NCBI RefSeq assembly: GCF_020907405.1 | Contig: NZ_JAJJOE010000004.1 | Span: 372,001 to 436,000, forward strand | Length of the DNA: 64,000 nt | DNA from: Arthrobacter sp. zg-Y769 | GTDB lineage: Bacteria > Actinomycetota > Actinomycetes > Actinomycetales > Micrococcaceae | Reading direction: 5' to 3' | Part shown: one piece after another, positions 40,789 through 49,227 of the stretch | Position numbering within the stretch: position 1 is the first letter of the stretch | How the letters are laid out: each line of letters opens with the position of its first letter | Made by a program: the position numbers and the translations under genes | Notes under the pieces: model-generated | What the model saw: the letters and a program-made list of their open reading frames with translations, nothing else | Told to the model about the DNA's origin: nothing | The model's database searches: none

Positions 40789-41745
40789 TCAGGGCCGCGG
40801 TGTCCCGCCGACCTTCGCCAGGCGGGTTACGACGCTGGTCTCCGGGTGCCGCTGGGCGCAGGCGCGCTGGACCACGGACCGGAGCCACAGGCTGGCCGGG
40901 TCCTGGGCCCGGCTGGGGTGCCAGAACATGGCCTCCACCAGCACGGGTTCCGTTTCCGCAGGAAATTCAATGATCGAAATCCCTGCTCCCCGCTGCGATT
41001 TGAGGGCGAGCATTTTCGGAACCACCGCCACCAGGTCCGTCCCTTCGACGAGCAGCGGGAGGGCAAGCAACCCGGATACCTGCGCGGCGACCCGGCGTTC
41101 AATTCCCAGCGTCTCCCAGAAGAGGTCTGCAGGGGTTTTGATGGATGCCCCGAAGTTGCCCACCGCGTGCGGGAGCCTGCCCAGGTCCTCCGCACGGAGG
41201 GGGTCCGCCTGCAGGATGGCGTTCCCGGAATCGACCACCGCCACAAAGCTGTCCCGGAAGACCGCTTTTTTCTCCCCGGGCAGGGAGTACCCGGTGGGTC
41301 CGACCATCAGGTCGCAGCGGGTGAAATCGGCCTGGTGCAGGGGCATCGCATCTCCCGAGACAACGTTCACGCTGACACCGGGTGCCTCAACCTGCAGGAT
41401 GCGGCGCAGCGGTTCCAGAATCACCGTTGCCGCGTAGTCCGACGCTGCAATGGTGAACTCGCGGTCGCTGGTGAAGGGATCGAACCTGCTCCGGATGCCG
41501 GTGACCCGGTCCAGGCCCTGCAGCGCCTCGTCCACCAGCGGGACCAGGTCCTGTGCCAGCGGGGTGAGCTCGAAGTGCCTGCCGGAACGGACGAGCAGTT
41601 CGTCGTCGAAATAGCGGCGCAGCCGGGAGAGGGCGGCACTTGTAGCCGGCTGACTCAGCTGCAGGTGTTCCGCCGTCCTCGAGACATTGCGCAGCTGGAG
41701 CAGGGCCTGAAGCGTCGGCAGGAGGTTCAGATCGATGGACTTCAT
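40789..41745 (-). CDS. LysR family transcriptional regulator
   Basis: 318-aa LTTR. The N-terminal HTH begins MKSIDLNLLPTLQALLQLRN and contains SRTAEHLQLSQPATSAALSRLRRYFDDELLVR; the C-terminal periplasmic-binding-like effector domain follows. The start at 41745 fits the family; an ATG at 41757 is equally possible. It converges on the aromatic operon and follows the ABC permease gene by 70 nt on the same strand, so it could regulate either; no site is assigned. Confidence 0.88.
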   Translation of the reverse strand: MKSIDLNLLPTLQALLQLRNVSRTAEHLQLSQPATSAALSRLRRYFDDELLVRSGRHFELTPLAQDLVPLVDEALQGLDRVTGIRSRFDPFTSDREFTIAASDYAATVILEPLRRILQVEAPGVSVNVVSGDAMPLHQADFTRCDLMVGPTGYSLPGEKKAVFRDSFVAVVDSGNAILQADPLRAEDLGRLPHAVGNFGASIKTPADLFWETLGIERRVAAQVSGLLALPLLVEGTDLVAVVPKMLALKSQRGAGISIIEFPAETEPVLVEAMFWHPSRAQDPASLWLRSVVQRACAQRHPETSVVTRLAKVGGTPRP

Positions 41746-41815
41746 GGGGGACAGCATAGGCGAGCGGCTACTGGGCTCACCTTCTTCTCGTCGCGGCGGT
41801 TGAGCTGCCCTTCCA

Positions 41816-42886
41816 CTACGTCCCTTCGCCCGAACGGCGCCGGCCGAGATAACTGGACAGCCCGACGGCGACAAGAAGCGCCACGCCGTTAAAGACCTGG
41901 TCCACCCAGTTGGCAGCGCCGCTCAGTGTCAGGCCGCTGACGCTGACCGCCACGAACAGCACTCCGAACACGGTTCCGACAACGTTGAAGCGGCCCGGCA
42001 ATATGGCGGTTGCTCCCAGGAAGACAGCAGCCAAGGCAGGGAAAAGCAGGTAGGTTCCATTGTCCGCATTGGCCCCGCCCGTTCGTGCCGCAAGGATGAC
42101 CCCTGCCAGCCCGGCCAAAGTTCCGGAGAGGCAAAAGGCGGTCTGTGTGTACCGGCGCAGCGGCAGGCCCACCAGGACGGCGGCCCGATTGTTGGACCCG
42201 ATGGCGTAGAGGGCGCGGCCGAAGGGAGTATGCGTCAGGAGATACCAGGCCAGGAAAGCGAGCACTGCCACCACGTACACCACCCGCGGCAGGCCCAGCC
42301 AGCTGCTGCTGCCGAACGTGGTGAACGCCGGATCCACGCCGATGATGGCTAGCCCGCCGGTGTACCACTGGATGAGTCCGCCCAGAAGTGTGGCCATGCC
42401 GAGGGTGGAGACGAAGGCGTTCATCCCAAACCGTGCCACAAGCAGTCCGTTTACCGCTCCCACAACGGCAGCTACTGCCACTCCGAGCAGGCAGGACAGC
42501 CACAGCGGCAGCGAAAAATGCGCCATGGAGGCTGCAGTGACTACGCTGCTCAGGACCGCGATACCGCCAACCGAGAAATCAAAGTGCCCTGCGACAAGGG
42601 GAAATATCAGGGCGAGGGCGACAAGAGTAACGACGGACTGGTTTGCCAGCACCACCGAGACGTTGGCGCCGCTCAGAAAGACAGTGGAGCTGGCCGGGAA
42701 AACGCCGAAGAAGGCGATGATCAGGACCAGCAGCAGCGGCAGGGCAAAACGTTCCAGGTGCGCGCCCAGAAGCCGGCCTCCCGCGCTGCGTTGCGGCCGG
42801 GTCCGGGAGCCTTCCGACCCGGCCGGGCCGGCAACTTTGGCCTCCCGGGCCTCGAGGGATCCTGCCGGTGCGTGACTGCTATCCAT
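41816..42886 (-). CDS. ABC transporter permease, RbsC/AraH-like (carbohydrate-type)
   Basis: 356-aa membrane protein with about ten helices of the ribose-type (BPD_transp_2) permease family: GHFDFSVGGIAVLSSVV, GAVNGLLVARFGMNAFVSTLGMATLLGGL (conserved loop), FGRALYAIGSNNRAAVLVGLPLRRYTQ (ATPase-coupling helix). The first 45 residues are a soluble, charged N-terminal extension. It overlaps the ATPase stop by 8 nt. The neighbouring aromatic operon suggests that the importer may carry a catechol precursor rather than a sugar; this is inference. Confidence 0.88.
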   Translation of the reverse strand: MDSSHAPAGSLEAREAKVAGPAGSEGSRTRPQRSAGGRLLGAHLERFALPLLLVLIIAFFGVFPASSTVFLSGANVSVVLANQSVVTLVALALIFPLVAGHFDFSVGGIAVLSSVVTAASMAHFSLPLWLSCLLGVAVAAVVGAVNGLLVARFGMNAFVSTLGMATLLGGLIQWYTGGLAIIGVDPAFTTFGSSSWLGLPRVVYVVAVLAFLAWYLLTHTPFGRALYAIGSNNRAAVLVGLPLRRYTQTAFCLSGTLAGLAGVILAARTGGANADNGTYLLFPALAAVFLGATAILPGRFNVVGTVFGVLFVAVSVSGLTLSGAANWVDQVFNGVALLVAVGLSSYLGRRRSGEGT

Positions 42887-44522
42887 TAGTCTTCTGATCC
42901 TTCTTGGGGGCGTGGATGGTGTGATTTGCGGCCATCACGGCGGCGGCAAGCGTGCTGCGTTCGGTGTCCGCGGGGTCAAGATCCGCGACGATACGGCCTT
43001 CCACCAGGACCAGGATCCGGTCGCACAGCTCGGCGAGTTCGTCGAGGTCGCTGGAGGCCACCAGCACTCCGCACCCTTGTGCTGCGATGTCCCGCAGCGA
43101 CCGGTAGATATCCCGGCGGGAGGTCACATCGACTCCCTGCGTTGGTTCGTCGAGCAGGAGCAGCCGGGGTTTTCGCCGCAACCAGCGTGCCAGGATCACC
43201 TTCTGCTGGTTGCCGCCGGAGAGCCTGCTGATCGGGATCTCTATTCCGTCAGCGCGAACCGAATGGTCGGCCAGCAGCCGGTGGGTATCCTCACGTTCCA
43301 TCCGCAGGTTCATCACGAGCCTGCGCCAGTAGCGCCCGATGACGGTGGCAGAGGCGTTTTCCCGGACTCCGAGGTCCAGGAAGGCTGCGTCCCGGTGGCG
43401 GTTTTCCGGTACGAAGACGACGCCGGAACGAACCGCGTCCGCGGGAGAGGACGGTTCATGGGGCGCATCGTCCAGGCTCATGCTTCCGCCGGTCAGAGCG
43501 GTGTCTCCGAAAATCGCGCGCAGGACGGTAGAGCGGCCTGAACCTGCCAGCCCGGCCAGTCCCACGATTTCCCCGGATGCCACCGAAAGGTTTACGTCAG
43601 TCAGCGGGTATCTGGAAAGATCCCTGCCTTCAAAGAGGGGGCTTCGCGCGCCGGCTCCCGGGGCCTTCGGCGCCGGAGTTCGATGCACAACCTCATCGCC
43701 GGCGGGACCGGCGCCCGACATCATGTCAACGATGGCAGCGATGGACGTATCAGCCACGGGTCCGCCGCCGGCAACGATGCCGTCGCGGAGCACCGTTACG
43801 TGGTCTGCAACTTCCTCGATTTCACGAAAACGGTGCGTCACCAGCACGATTGTCTGCCCGTGGTTGGCACGGGAGCGCAGTGCCGCCATCAGTTCCCTGG
43901 ACTCGTCCTCAGCCAGAGACGCCGTCGGCTCGTCCAGCAGCAGCGTGTATTCGCTGTCCTGCTGGTCGGCGAGGGCCCGCGCCACGGCCACCATGGTTTT
44001 TTGGCTGGGCCGCAGCGAACCCAATCGGTCGGTTGCCCGGGCCGCAATGGCGTAGTGCGCAAGCAACCCATCCACCCGGTTCTGCAATTCCCGCCAACGG
44101 ATCCCGTGCAGCGCATTGGTGGGGAAGCCCGCGTCCAACGCGAAATTCTCCGCCACGCTCAGGGAATCGAACAGGCCAAGATCCTGATGAACAAACCTCA
44201 GTCCGGCGGCACGCGCGCGGCGCGGGGTCACCTGCCGGGCCGGAAGGGTTTCGCCGTGGACGCTGATTGTGCCTGCATCGGCCTGGTAGACGCCGGCGAG
44301 GCATTTGATTACCGTCGATTTGCCCGACCCGTTGCCCCCGAGCAGCGCATGGATGGTTCCAGCGGTAACCGTCAGGTCCACGCCCGAGAGCGCATTGGCG
44401 CCGGCGAATGACTTCACCAGTCCGTGTGCGGCCAAGGCAACGGCCCCCGCTTGGTCATCCGCACGTTCCGTGCCCCCGGCTGCCGCGGGCACGGAACGGC
44501 GGTTTTCGTTATGCGCAGCCAC
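42879..44522 (-). CDS. ABC transporter ATP-binding protein, RbsA-like (two ATPase domains)
   Basis: 547-aa tandem-NBD ATPase. Domain 1 has Walker A GGNGSGKST and LLLDEPTASLAED; the usual LSGGQ is replaced by SLRPSQKTMVAV, as in RbsA-type N-domains. Domain 2 has the degenerate Walker A LAGSGRSTVLRAIFGD, the intact signature SGGNQQKVILARWL and LLLDEPTQGVDV. The start is taken as the GTG at 44522, which overlaps the binding-protein stop as TAGTG with GGAGG about 12 nt upstream; a TTG at 44534 is less likely. It powers the importer with the permease at 41816. Confidence 0.9.
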   Translation of the reverse strand: MAAHNENRRSVPAAAGGTERADDQAGAVALAAHGLVKSFAGANALSGVDLTVTAGTIHALLGGNGSGKSTVIKCLAGVYQADAGTISVHGETLPARQVTPRRARAAGLRFVHQDLGLFDSLSVAENFALDAGFPTNALHGIRWRELQNRVDGLLAHYAIAARATDRLGSLRPSQKTMVAVARALADQQDSEYTLLLDEPTASLAEDESRELMAALRSRANHGQTIVLVTHRFREIEEVADHVTVLRDGIVAGGGPVADTSIAAIVDMMSGAGPAGDEVVHRTPAPKAPGAGARSPLFEGRDLSRYPLTDVNLSVASGEIVGLAGLAGSGRSTVLRAIFGDTALTGGSMSLDDAPHEPSSPADAVRSGVVFVPENRHRDAAFLDLGVRENASATVIGRYWRRLVMNLRMEREDTHRLLADHSVRADGIEIPISRLSGGNQQKVILARWLRRKPRLLLLDEPTQGVDVTSRRDIYRSLRDIAAQGCGVLVASSDLDELAELCDRILVLVEGRIVADLDPADTERSTLAAAVMAANHTIHAPKKDQKTNG

Positions 44523-45694
44523 TACTTGCCCCAAGCCTCCAGATACGCCTGCTTGAAATCAATTTCCGGGTTGTACGTGAAGGAGGTGCCGTCGGCGGGC
44601 ATATTGGTTTCCGCGTCCACCACCTGGAGCCCGACGCCGGAGGCGGCAATCTCCTGATCAGCCATCAGCCTCAGCGCGGTGTCCACACCGGACCAGCCGT
44701 CCCACTCCAGGCTGAAGGTAACGGATGCATCCTGGCCTTCGCCTGCCGCAATCAGGTCCAGGTTGCTGCGTTGACCGAAGGTGCCGATGACGGCCAGATC
44801 GTCAGAACGCTGGGAAGACACAATGGCCTGCGAGAGACCTGCCAGGAACCAGCCGTCCAGCGGCACGGAGATGGCGTTGGCATCCGGCGCCTGGAGCAGG
44901 GCGGTGGAGAGCTTCTGTGCCATGGTGCCGCTCGCCGCGTCCTGGTTGCTCAGCTGCAGTGTTCCCACGACTTCGCAGGTGTCACAGTCCGCAAGGGCGG
45001 CGTTCAAGCCGTCGCTGATCCAGGGTCCGAACCTGGCGTCGGCAAACGTCACTTCCAGCAGCTTCAGATCGCCGTCGGTCTGGCCTATCAGCCAGTCTGC
45101 CTGCAATTTACCGACCATGTTCCACCACTGCTCGTTGTCCAGTCCGTCCAGCTTCTTGGTTATGCCGGAGTACAGCGGCTCGCCGCCGTCGATGTCACAG
45201 TCGTTGGCTCCGACCCCCACCGTGGTAATTCCCGCCGCGCGTGCTTCCTCGAGGGGACCCTGGAAACTGGAGCAGTCCTGGCCCATCACAAGGATCACGT
45301 CCGCGTCGGCACCCACACCCTGACGGATGCAGCTGGCCCAACCGTTGGGATTGAGTTGGCCGTCACAGATGTTGCTTTGCCAGCCGATGGCTTCCGCCGC
45401 ATCCGCCGCAGCTTGGGAAGGTGTCGAGCAGGTCACCTGTGACTGTCCGCAGGAGACAATCCAGGCCGTGAGGTCTTCGGGGACTGGAACCGATTCGGTG
45501 GGCGGGGTGCCGACCGTACCTTCATAGGCGGCGGCCAAAGCGTCGGTGCTCCCGGAGGTTGCTGCCGAAGCGGATTGTGCGTCAGCGGGTTCATCCTCTG
45601 CAGTTGCCGTACTGCAGGATGCCAGGGCGAGGCTGGCAATCAGCAAGGCGCTGAGTGCGCCCCGGACTTTCATTCTCGGCTTCATGCTTCTCAT
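44522..45694 (-). CDS. ABC transporter substrate-binding lipoprotein (sugar-type, PBP1 family)
   Basis: 390-aa lipoprotein. The N-terminus has two Arg/Lys-rich turns and a hydrophobic core ending in LASC (Cys about 27), followed by a Ser/Ala/Asp linker. The mature domain has Rbs-type periplasmic features (AWIVSCGQSQVTC, ILVMGQDCSSF, TTVGVGANDCDIDG, DGWSGVDTALRLMA) and an unusually high Cys content, suggesting disulfides. The start at 45694 is the ATG with GGAGA upstream; the frame opens further but begins with TTG. Ligand not known. Confidence 0.85.
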   Translation of the reverse strand: MRSMKPRMKVRGALSALLIASLALASCSTATAEDEPADAQSASAATSGSTDALAAAYEGTVGTPPTESVPVPEDLTAWIVSCGQSQVTCSTPSQAAADAAEAIGWQSNICDGQLNPNGWASCIRQGVGADADVILVMGQDCSSFQGPLEEARAAGITTVGVGANDCDIDGGEPLYSGITKKLDGLDNEQWWNMVGKLQADWLIGQTDGDLKLLEVTFADARFGPWISDGLNAALADCDTCEVVGTLQLSNQDAASGTMAQKLSTALLQAPDANAISVPLDGWFLAGLSQAIVSSQRSDDLAVIGTFGQRSNLDLIAAGEGQDASVTFSLEWDGWSGVDTALRLMADQEIAASGVGLQVVDAETNMPADGTSFTYNPEIDFKQAYLEAWGK

Positions 45695-45723
45695 CGGGTC
45701 TCCATTGACAGTCAAAGTGAAGC

Positions 45724-45737
45724 GTGACGTACATCAC
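45724..45737. promoter_or_regulatory. CRP-type site GTGA-CGTACA-TCAC
   Basis: Perfect GTGA-N6-TCAC dyad 30 nt upstream of the ABC binding-protein start, comparable in form and position to the site at 34444-34457. Confidence 0.55.
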
Positions 45738-45923
45738 GTTTCAACCACTGTGAAGGAGCCGGACTATGTGAGGAAGGGACTAATTGGGATACCTCGTATT
45801 TGCGAAACGGATAACCACCTGTGCGGGCCAGGCAAAGGAACACTTGGGCCGGCCGTTAACCAGAAACTCTGCGGGGATGGAAACCAGGAACCGAGGCAGG
45901 ATTGGCCGCAGTCTTCCCATCCG

Positions 45924-46475
45924 CTAGGGCAGGTATCCGCCATCTGGCCAGCCCAGGGCCAAGTACATCTCCGGCACTCCGGCATACTCCCGGTCCAGTC
46001 CGGGAAAGTGCTGCAGGCCGGCGGCCAGGGCGGTCCGGCGCGAGCCGGTGTTCGTCGTCGTCGTGCGGGCCAGGATCGGCAGCTCCGGCAGCAGCTTCCG
46101 GCCGCGCCGGACCGCTTCCGTTGCTCCCTCTTTCGCGTAGCCCCGACCCCAGGCCGCCGGGTCGTAGCGGTAATACAGGTTAAGCATGGTTCGGCCGTCC
46201 ACCACGGCGCGCTGCAGTCCGGTGAAGCCGATGACCGCGTCCGGGGCCTCGTGTTCAGCCACCGCCCAGTAGCCGAAGCCCTCGCGGTCCCAGTGGTCCA
46301 GGAAATCCTGCAGGGACCTGGCCACGGATTCCGCGGTGGGGGTCTGCGGATTGTGCCGGTTGGTCCGGGGGTCCGTGTGGATCCGGATGGCGGCATCGTA
46401 GTCCGCCCGTTCGAGCCGGCGCAGCAGCAGGCGCTCGGTGCTCACGGGGGTCCAGTCGCTCGGGTCTTGGCGCAT
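45924..46475 (-). CDS. GNAT family N-acetyltransferase, RimJ/RimL-like
   Basis: 183-aa acetyltransferase of the ribosomal-protein-alanine type: ERLLLRRLERADYDAAIRIHTDPRTN, GYWAVAEHEAPDAVIGFTGLQRA, NLYYRYDPAAWGRGYAKEGATEAVR (acetyl-CoA loop), NTGSRRTALAAGLQ. The target could be a ribosomal N-terminus or a small amine. It stands alone, about 230 nt from the ABC operon. Nothing unusual in composition. Confidence 0.85.
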   Translation of the reverse strand: MRQDPSDWTPVSTERLLLRRLERADYDAAIRIHTDPRTNRHNPQTPTAESVARSLQDFLDHWDREGFGYWAVAEHEAPDAVIGFTGLQRAVVDGRTMLNLYYRYDPAAWGRGYAKEGATEAVRRGRKLLPELPILARTTTTNTGSRRTALAAGLQHFPGLDREYAGVPEMYLALGWPDGGYLP

Positions 46476-46515
46476 GCGCCCATCCTAAGCGGGGCCTCCC
46501 CCCGGTTCCGTTCAA

Positions 46516-46545
46516 CAGGCTCAGGGGAATCGAACCCCTGACCTG
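46516..46545 (-). other. tRNA 3'-end-like fragment (T-arm and acceptor side)
   Basis: On the minus strand, CAGGTCAGGGGTTCGATTCC followed by CCTGAGCC looks like a tRNA T-stem, TTCGATT loop and start of the 3' acceptor strand. No matching anticodon stem, D-arm or 5' acceptor is found in the adjoining 60 nt. It may be a fragment left by integration at a tRNA 3' end, or chance. Confidence 0.35.
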
Positions 46546-46581
46546 CCAGCCGACCATGGGCAGCAAGGTATTCTTCCGAGC

Positions 46582-46782
46582 ATGACAATTCCCGGGGGCA
46601 CTGAATCCGACAACCGCTCAAGTGACGCCATCATGTATTTCTGTGGTGCGGTCGCCATGTTGATGTTCGCAATACTCGCTTTCGGAAATGCGGCCGAATG
46701 GTTCGACTACGTTTCCGGTGCCATTTGGCTCGGCCTCGCTGCGGCACTTGGCTACCGGGGCTTCCGCCGGGGAACGGTCTGA
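46582..46782 (+). CDS. Small membrane protein, function unknown
   Basis: 66-aa protein with two hydrophobic helices (about residues 17-36 and 43-60) and a basic C-terminus (RGFRRGTV). TATTCT lies 7 nt before the ATG with no Shine-Dalgarno, supporting a leaderless gene. No family recognised. Confidence 0.55.
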   Translation: MTIPGGTESDNRSSDAIMYFCGAVAMLMFAILAFGNAAEWFDYVSGAIWLGLAAALGYRGFRRGTV

Positions 46783-46805
46783 GCCGGATCACCTCGAGGC
46801 CTCCA

Positions 46806-47282
46806 ATGAAACCCAGAGCGTTCCCTTTCTCCCCGACTTCCGCCACCTCCCTCATGGTCGGTGACCTGGTCCCGGTGCAGGGCTCGTCCGGCAATTGGGC
46901 GTGCCTGCAGGTTGTGGAACTTGAGCCTCGGGTGCGCACGAATTTCATCATTGCCCTGCTGCCTTGGCGCGGCGGATCGGCGCCCGGCACCGCCGAGGTG
47001 ACGGGACTCGTCCCGCTTGAACGAGCATTGACCCGGATCGAAATCTTCACTGAAGGCCACCTGCAGGTGATCGGGAATGCAGAACCGAACGATGAAGGGC
47101 AAGAGCGCTGGTACAGCCTTGGCTATGGGGGCCTGGCAACGTCGGTGTGGGGCTGGAAGGCGACGATCCGGCTTGCCCAGGACGCTGCGGACGGCGGGGT
47201 TCCCTCGCGGATCCGGACTAATCCAGCACTCGCGCCACGTGCTCTAGCCAGCGCGCAACAACGGCCAGCTCCGGGGCACTGA
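46806..47282 (+). CDS. Immunity protein 26 (Imm26)-like or uncharacterised protein, with 3' overlap
   Basis: 158-aa frame beginning MKPRAFPFSPTSATSLMVGD. The LMVGDLVPVQGSSGNWACLQVV opening resembles Imm26-type proteins (a GDxxxxPxxxGxxxxGxV beta start), but the identity is weak. The last 21 or so codons (RTNPALAPRALASAQQRPAP) overlap the 3' end of the convergent MarR gene by about 65 nt and look like read-through; the real C-terminus may have been truncated or frameshifted near 47215. No toxin partner is visible. Confidence 0.45.
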   Translation: MKPRAFPFSPTSATSLMVGDLVPVQGSSGNWACLQVVELEPRVRTNFIIALLPWRGGSAPGTAEVTGLVPLERALTRIEIFTEGHLQVIGNAEPNDEGQERWYSLGYGGLATSVWGWKATIRLAQDAADGGVPSRIRTNPALAPRALASAQQRPAPGH

Positions 47283-47697
47283 ACCCGTCGGTGATCTTTC
47301 CGTTCAGCTCGCCCAGGGCGGATTGGACGACGCCGAGCGCAGCCTTCCCGTCGGCGGTCAGGTTCACCCGGATGGTGCGGCGGTCGGCCGGATCAGGTGC
47401 CCGGGTGACGAGCCCGGCTTTCTCCAGCCGGGACAGCAGCCCGCTTAGCCCGGCCGGCGAGGCGTCCACGGCTTCGGCCACCTCGCCGGTGCTCGCGCCG
47501 GGACGGGTAGCCAGATACAGCAGCACCCCGGAGGCTGCCGCGCTGAGGCCGCGGTCCTCGCCCCGGCGTCCGATCCACCGCCGCAGCCTCCGCTCGGCGG
47601 TCAGCGTCAGGAAGACCAGTCGCGGCGGACGCCGCCGGCCGGCGTCGCCCAGCCCGCCGCCGTCGCCCATCCCGCCGGCGTCGTCGGGCGCGGTCAT
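47218..47697 (-). CDS. MarR family transcriptional regulator
   Basis: 159-aa MarR. After a flexible Gly/Asp-rich N-terminus comes the winged HTH: LSAAASGVLLYLATRPGASTGEVAEAVDASPAGLSGLLSRLEKAGLVTRAPDPADRRTIRVNLTADGKAAL. The start at 47697 overlaps the hydrolase stop (ATGA); the longer open frame upstream is a shadow of the hydrolase gene. It probably represses the hydrolase-marR operon through the palindrome at 48579-48600. Confidence 0.87.
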   Translation of the reverse strand: MTAPDDAGGMGDGGGLGDAGRRRPPRLVFLTLTAERRLRRWIGRRGEDRGLSAAASGVLLYLATRPGASTGEVAEAVDASPAGLSGLLSRLEKAGLVTRAPDPADRRTIRVNLTADGKAALGVVQSALGELNGKITDGFSAPELAVVARWLEHVARVLD

Positions 47698-48590
47698 GTC
47701 CGGTTCGCGATCCGTCCGTCCAGCCAGGCGAGGATCTCGGGCCACAGCTTGTCCTTGACGCCGCGCCGGAAGAAGCCCATGTGCCCGATCGAGGGTACCC
47801 CGGCGTCGTCGGGCGAGTAGGTGCGCCGCTCCAGCGGGGCGTTGGTGAGCCGGCTGTAGATGGCGTTGATCTGTCCCGGCGTGGCCCAGAGGTCGTCGGT
47901 GAAGCCGATGGACAGCACCTCGGTCTTGACCCGGGCCGCGCGTTCGGCGGCGTCCATGCTCGGGTCGTCGAAGAAGTAGTTGGGCCGTCGGGACCACTTG
48001 CTCCACTCGAGCATGGCGCCGCCGGGCATGTCCTCCCCCAGGCCCATTTTCCGGCCCGGCACTGCGCCGAGCAGCCGGCTGGTGGCCGGGCCGAGGACCC
48101 GCAGGACCAGTCCCACGCGCAGCCGTTCCTTCGGATCCTGGATGGCTCGGGTGACACCGGCGTGCGAGGCCACGGCCACGAAGCCCAGCAGTCCGTCGGT
48201 GCCGTTGTCCAGGGCCATCGCATGGCCGCCGATGCTGTGCCCGACGGCCAGGCGCGGCAGCTCCGGGAACCGCGCGGCCATCCACTCCGCGGCGGCCGGA
48301 ACGTCCTGGGCCATCCAGTCGCGCATCCGCAGCTTCCGGTTGGCCTTCGGACTGCCGGAGGCACCGGTTCCGCGGTAGTCGTAGGTCAGGACCGCGTACC
48401 CGTTTTCGGCCAGGTATTCGCTGAAGCCGGTGTAGAGGCGCTCGGCCACCGCCGTGGCGGGGTGGATGACGACGGCGGCGCGGGGCGCGTCGTCGGCCGG
48501 CAGGCGCACGGTGCCGGCGAGCGCACCGCCCGCAGGGACGGGGATGCTGATTCGTTCGGACGTGACTGCTGCCACACTATTATTTCGCAT
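47694..48590 (-). CDS. Alpha/beta hydrolase
   Basis: 298-aa protein of the alpha/beta hydrolase (Hydrolase_4-like) group: AAVVIHPATAVAERLYTGFSEYLAENGYAVLTYDYRGTGASG, nucleophile elbow GHSIGG, acid in TDDLWATP, and the terminal IGHMGFF with the catalytic His. Substrate unknown. The ATG at 48590 lies inside a palindrome and 7 nt from a TAGATT -10 box, so the transcript is probably leaderless; GTG at 48575 is an alternative. First gene of the operon with marR. Confidence 0.82.
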   Translation of the reverse strand: MRNNSVAAVTSERISIPVPAGGALAGTVRLPADDAPRAAVVIHPATAVAERLYTGFSEYLAENGYAVLTYDYRGTGASGSPKANRKLRMRDWMAQDVPAAAEWMAARFPELPRLAVGHSIGGHAMALDNGTDGLLGFVAVASHAGVTRAIQDPKERLRVGLVLRVLGPATSRLLGAVPGRKMGLGEDMPGGAMLEWSKWSRRPNYFFDDPSMDAAERAARVKTEVLSIGFTDDLWATPGQINAIYSRLTNAPLERRTYSPDDAGVPSIGHMGFFRRGVKDKLWPEILAWLDGRIANRT

Positions 48591-48600
48591 GCGAAGTAAT
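48579..48600. promoter_or_regulatory. MarR-type operator covering the hydrolase start codon
   Basis: A 22-bp dyad with one mismatched pair: ATTA-T-TTCGCATGCGAA-G-TAAT. It overlaps the TAGATT -10 (48603-48598, minus strand) and the ATG at 48590, so binding would block RNA polymerase directly. Confidence 0.6.
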
Positions 48601-48664
48601 CTACACGGGACAGCGGGTTCCGGGTACCCCGCCCCCGGGTCCATCGGGTACATATGGACCCCCG

Positions 48665-49201
48665 TTAGTGGACGATGCCGGATCGCACCTCATCACCGAC
48701 CGCCTCGCCGTTTTGCTGAGCCCTCAACGCTTCGACCGCGGTGTGCAAATCCTCCTGCAGTTTGTTCGTCCGGTTTCGCTCCTGCTTGAGTTCCGCTTCT
48801 AACGACTCAATGGTCCGGTCGCGCTCCCTTAGTCGATCAGACAGAGCCTTCGCGTCCTCCTGGATTCGCCGTGCCGTCTCATCCAGATCAGCCCGCATCT
48901 CAGGCACTTTCTTCGGTGCGGTCTCAGTCCGCATCGTCTTCTGCGTTATCTGCTCCAAGTTCACACCACGAACACCCTTAAGCAGCTCCCCAATGGCGCC
49001 CGGCCTCCAGTCAAAGAACTTCTCGATCCTCTCCTGCGACCCCTTGCGCGGAATCGCCTGCCCCGTCTCAATTGCATACAGAGATCGCGCCGACAGCCCC
49101 ACCGCATCCGACAGAGACAGCCTGGTTTCCCCTGCTGCCTTGTACGCCTCCGTGATCAGACTTCCCAAACGCTTTTTCGCTTCTTCCTGGTGTGTGCTCA
49201 T
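48665..49201 (-). CDS. XRE-type helix-turn-helix protein with coiled-coil tail
   Basis: 178-aa protein. The N-terminal HTH lies about residues 10-60 (LSLSDAVGLSARSLYAIETGQAIPRKGSQERIEKFFDW). The C-terminal 90 residues are strongly charged with heptad pattern (DLDETARRIQEDAKALSDRLRERD, SLEAELKQERNRTNKLQEDL), a long coiled coil. ATG at 49201. The pattern suits a plasmid/phage-type or developmental DNA-binding regulator that oligomerises; the precise role is unknown. It sits beside a truncated gene and other isolated genes. Confidence 0.7.
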   Translation of the reverse strand: MSTHQEEAKKRLGSLITEAYKAAGETRLSLSDAVGLSARSLYAIETGQAIPRKGSQERIEKFFDWRPGAIGELLKGVRGVNLEQITQKTMRTETAPKKVPEMRADLDETARRIQEDAKALSDRLRERDRTIESLEAELKQERNRTNKLQEDLHTAVEALRAQQNGEAVGDEVRSGIVH

Positions 49202-49227
49202 GCCACCTAGTATGCCGAGAGACGGAA

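Noticed and set aside
45924-46475. Imperfect GNAT interpreted as a pseudogene
   Set aside because: All GNAT blocks are in one frame at normal length.
46490-46570. Complete tRNA gene
   Set aside because: Only the T-arm and part of the acceptor are recognisable; no anticodon or D stem can be drawn.
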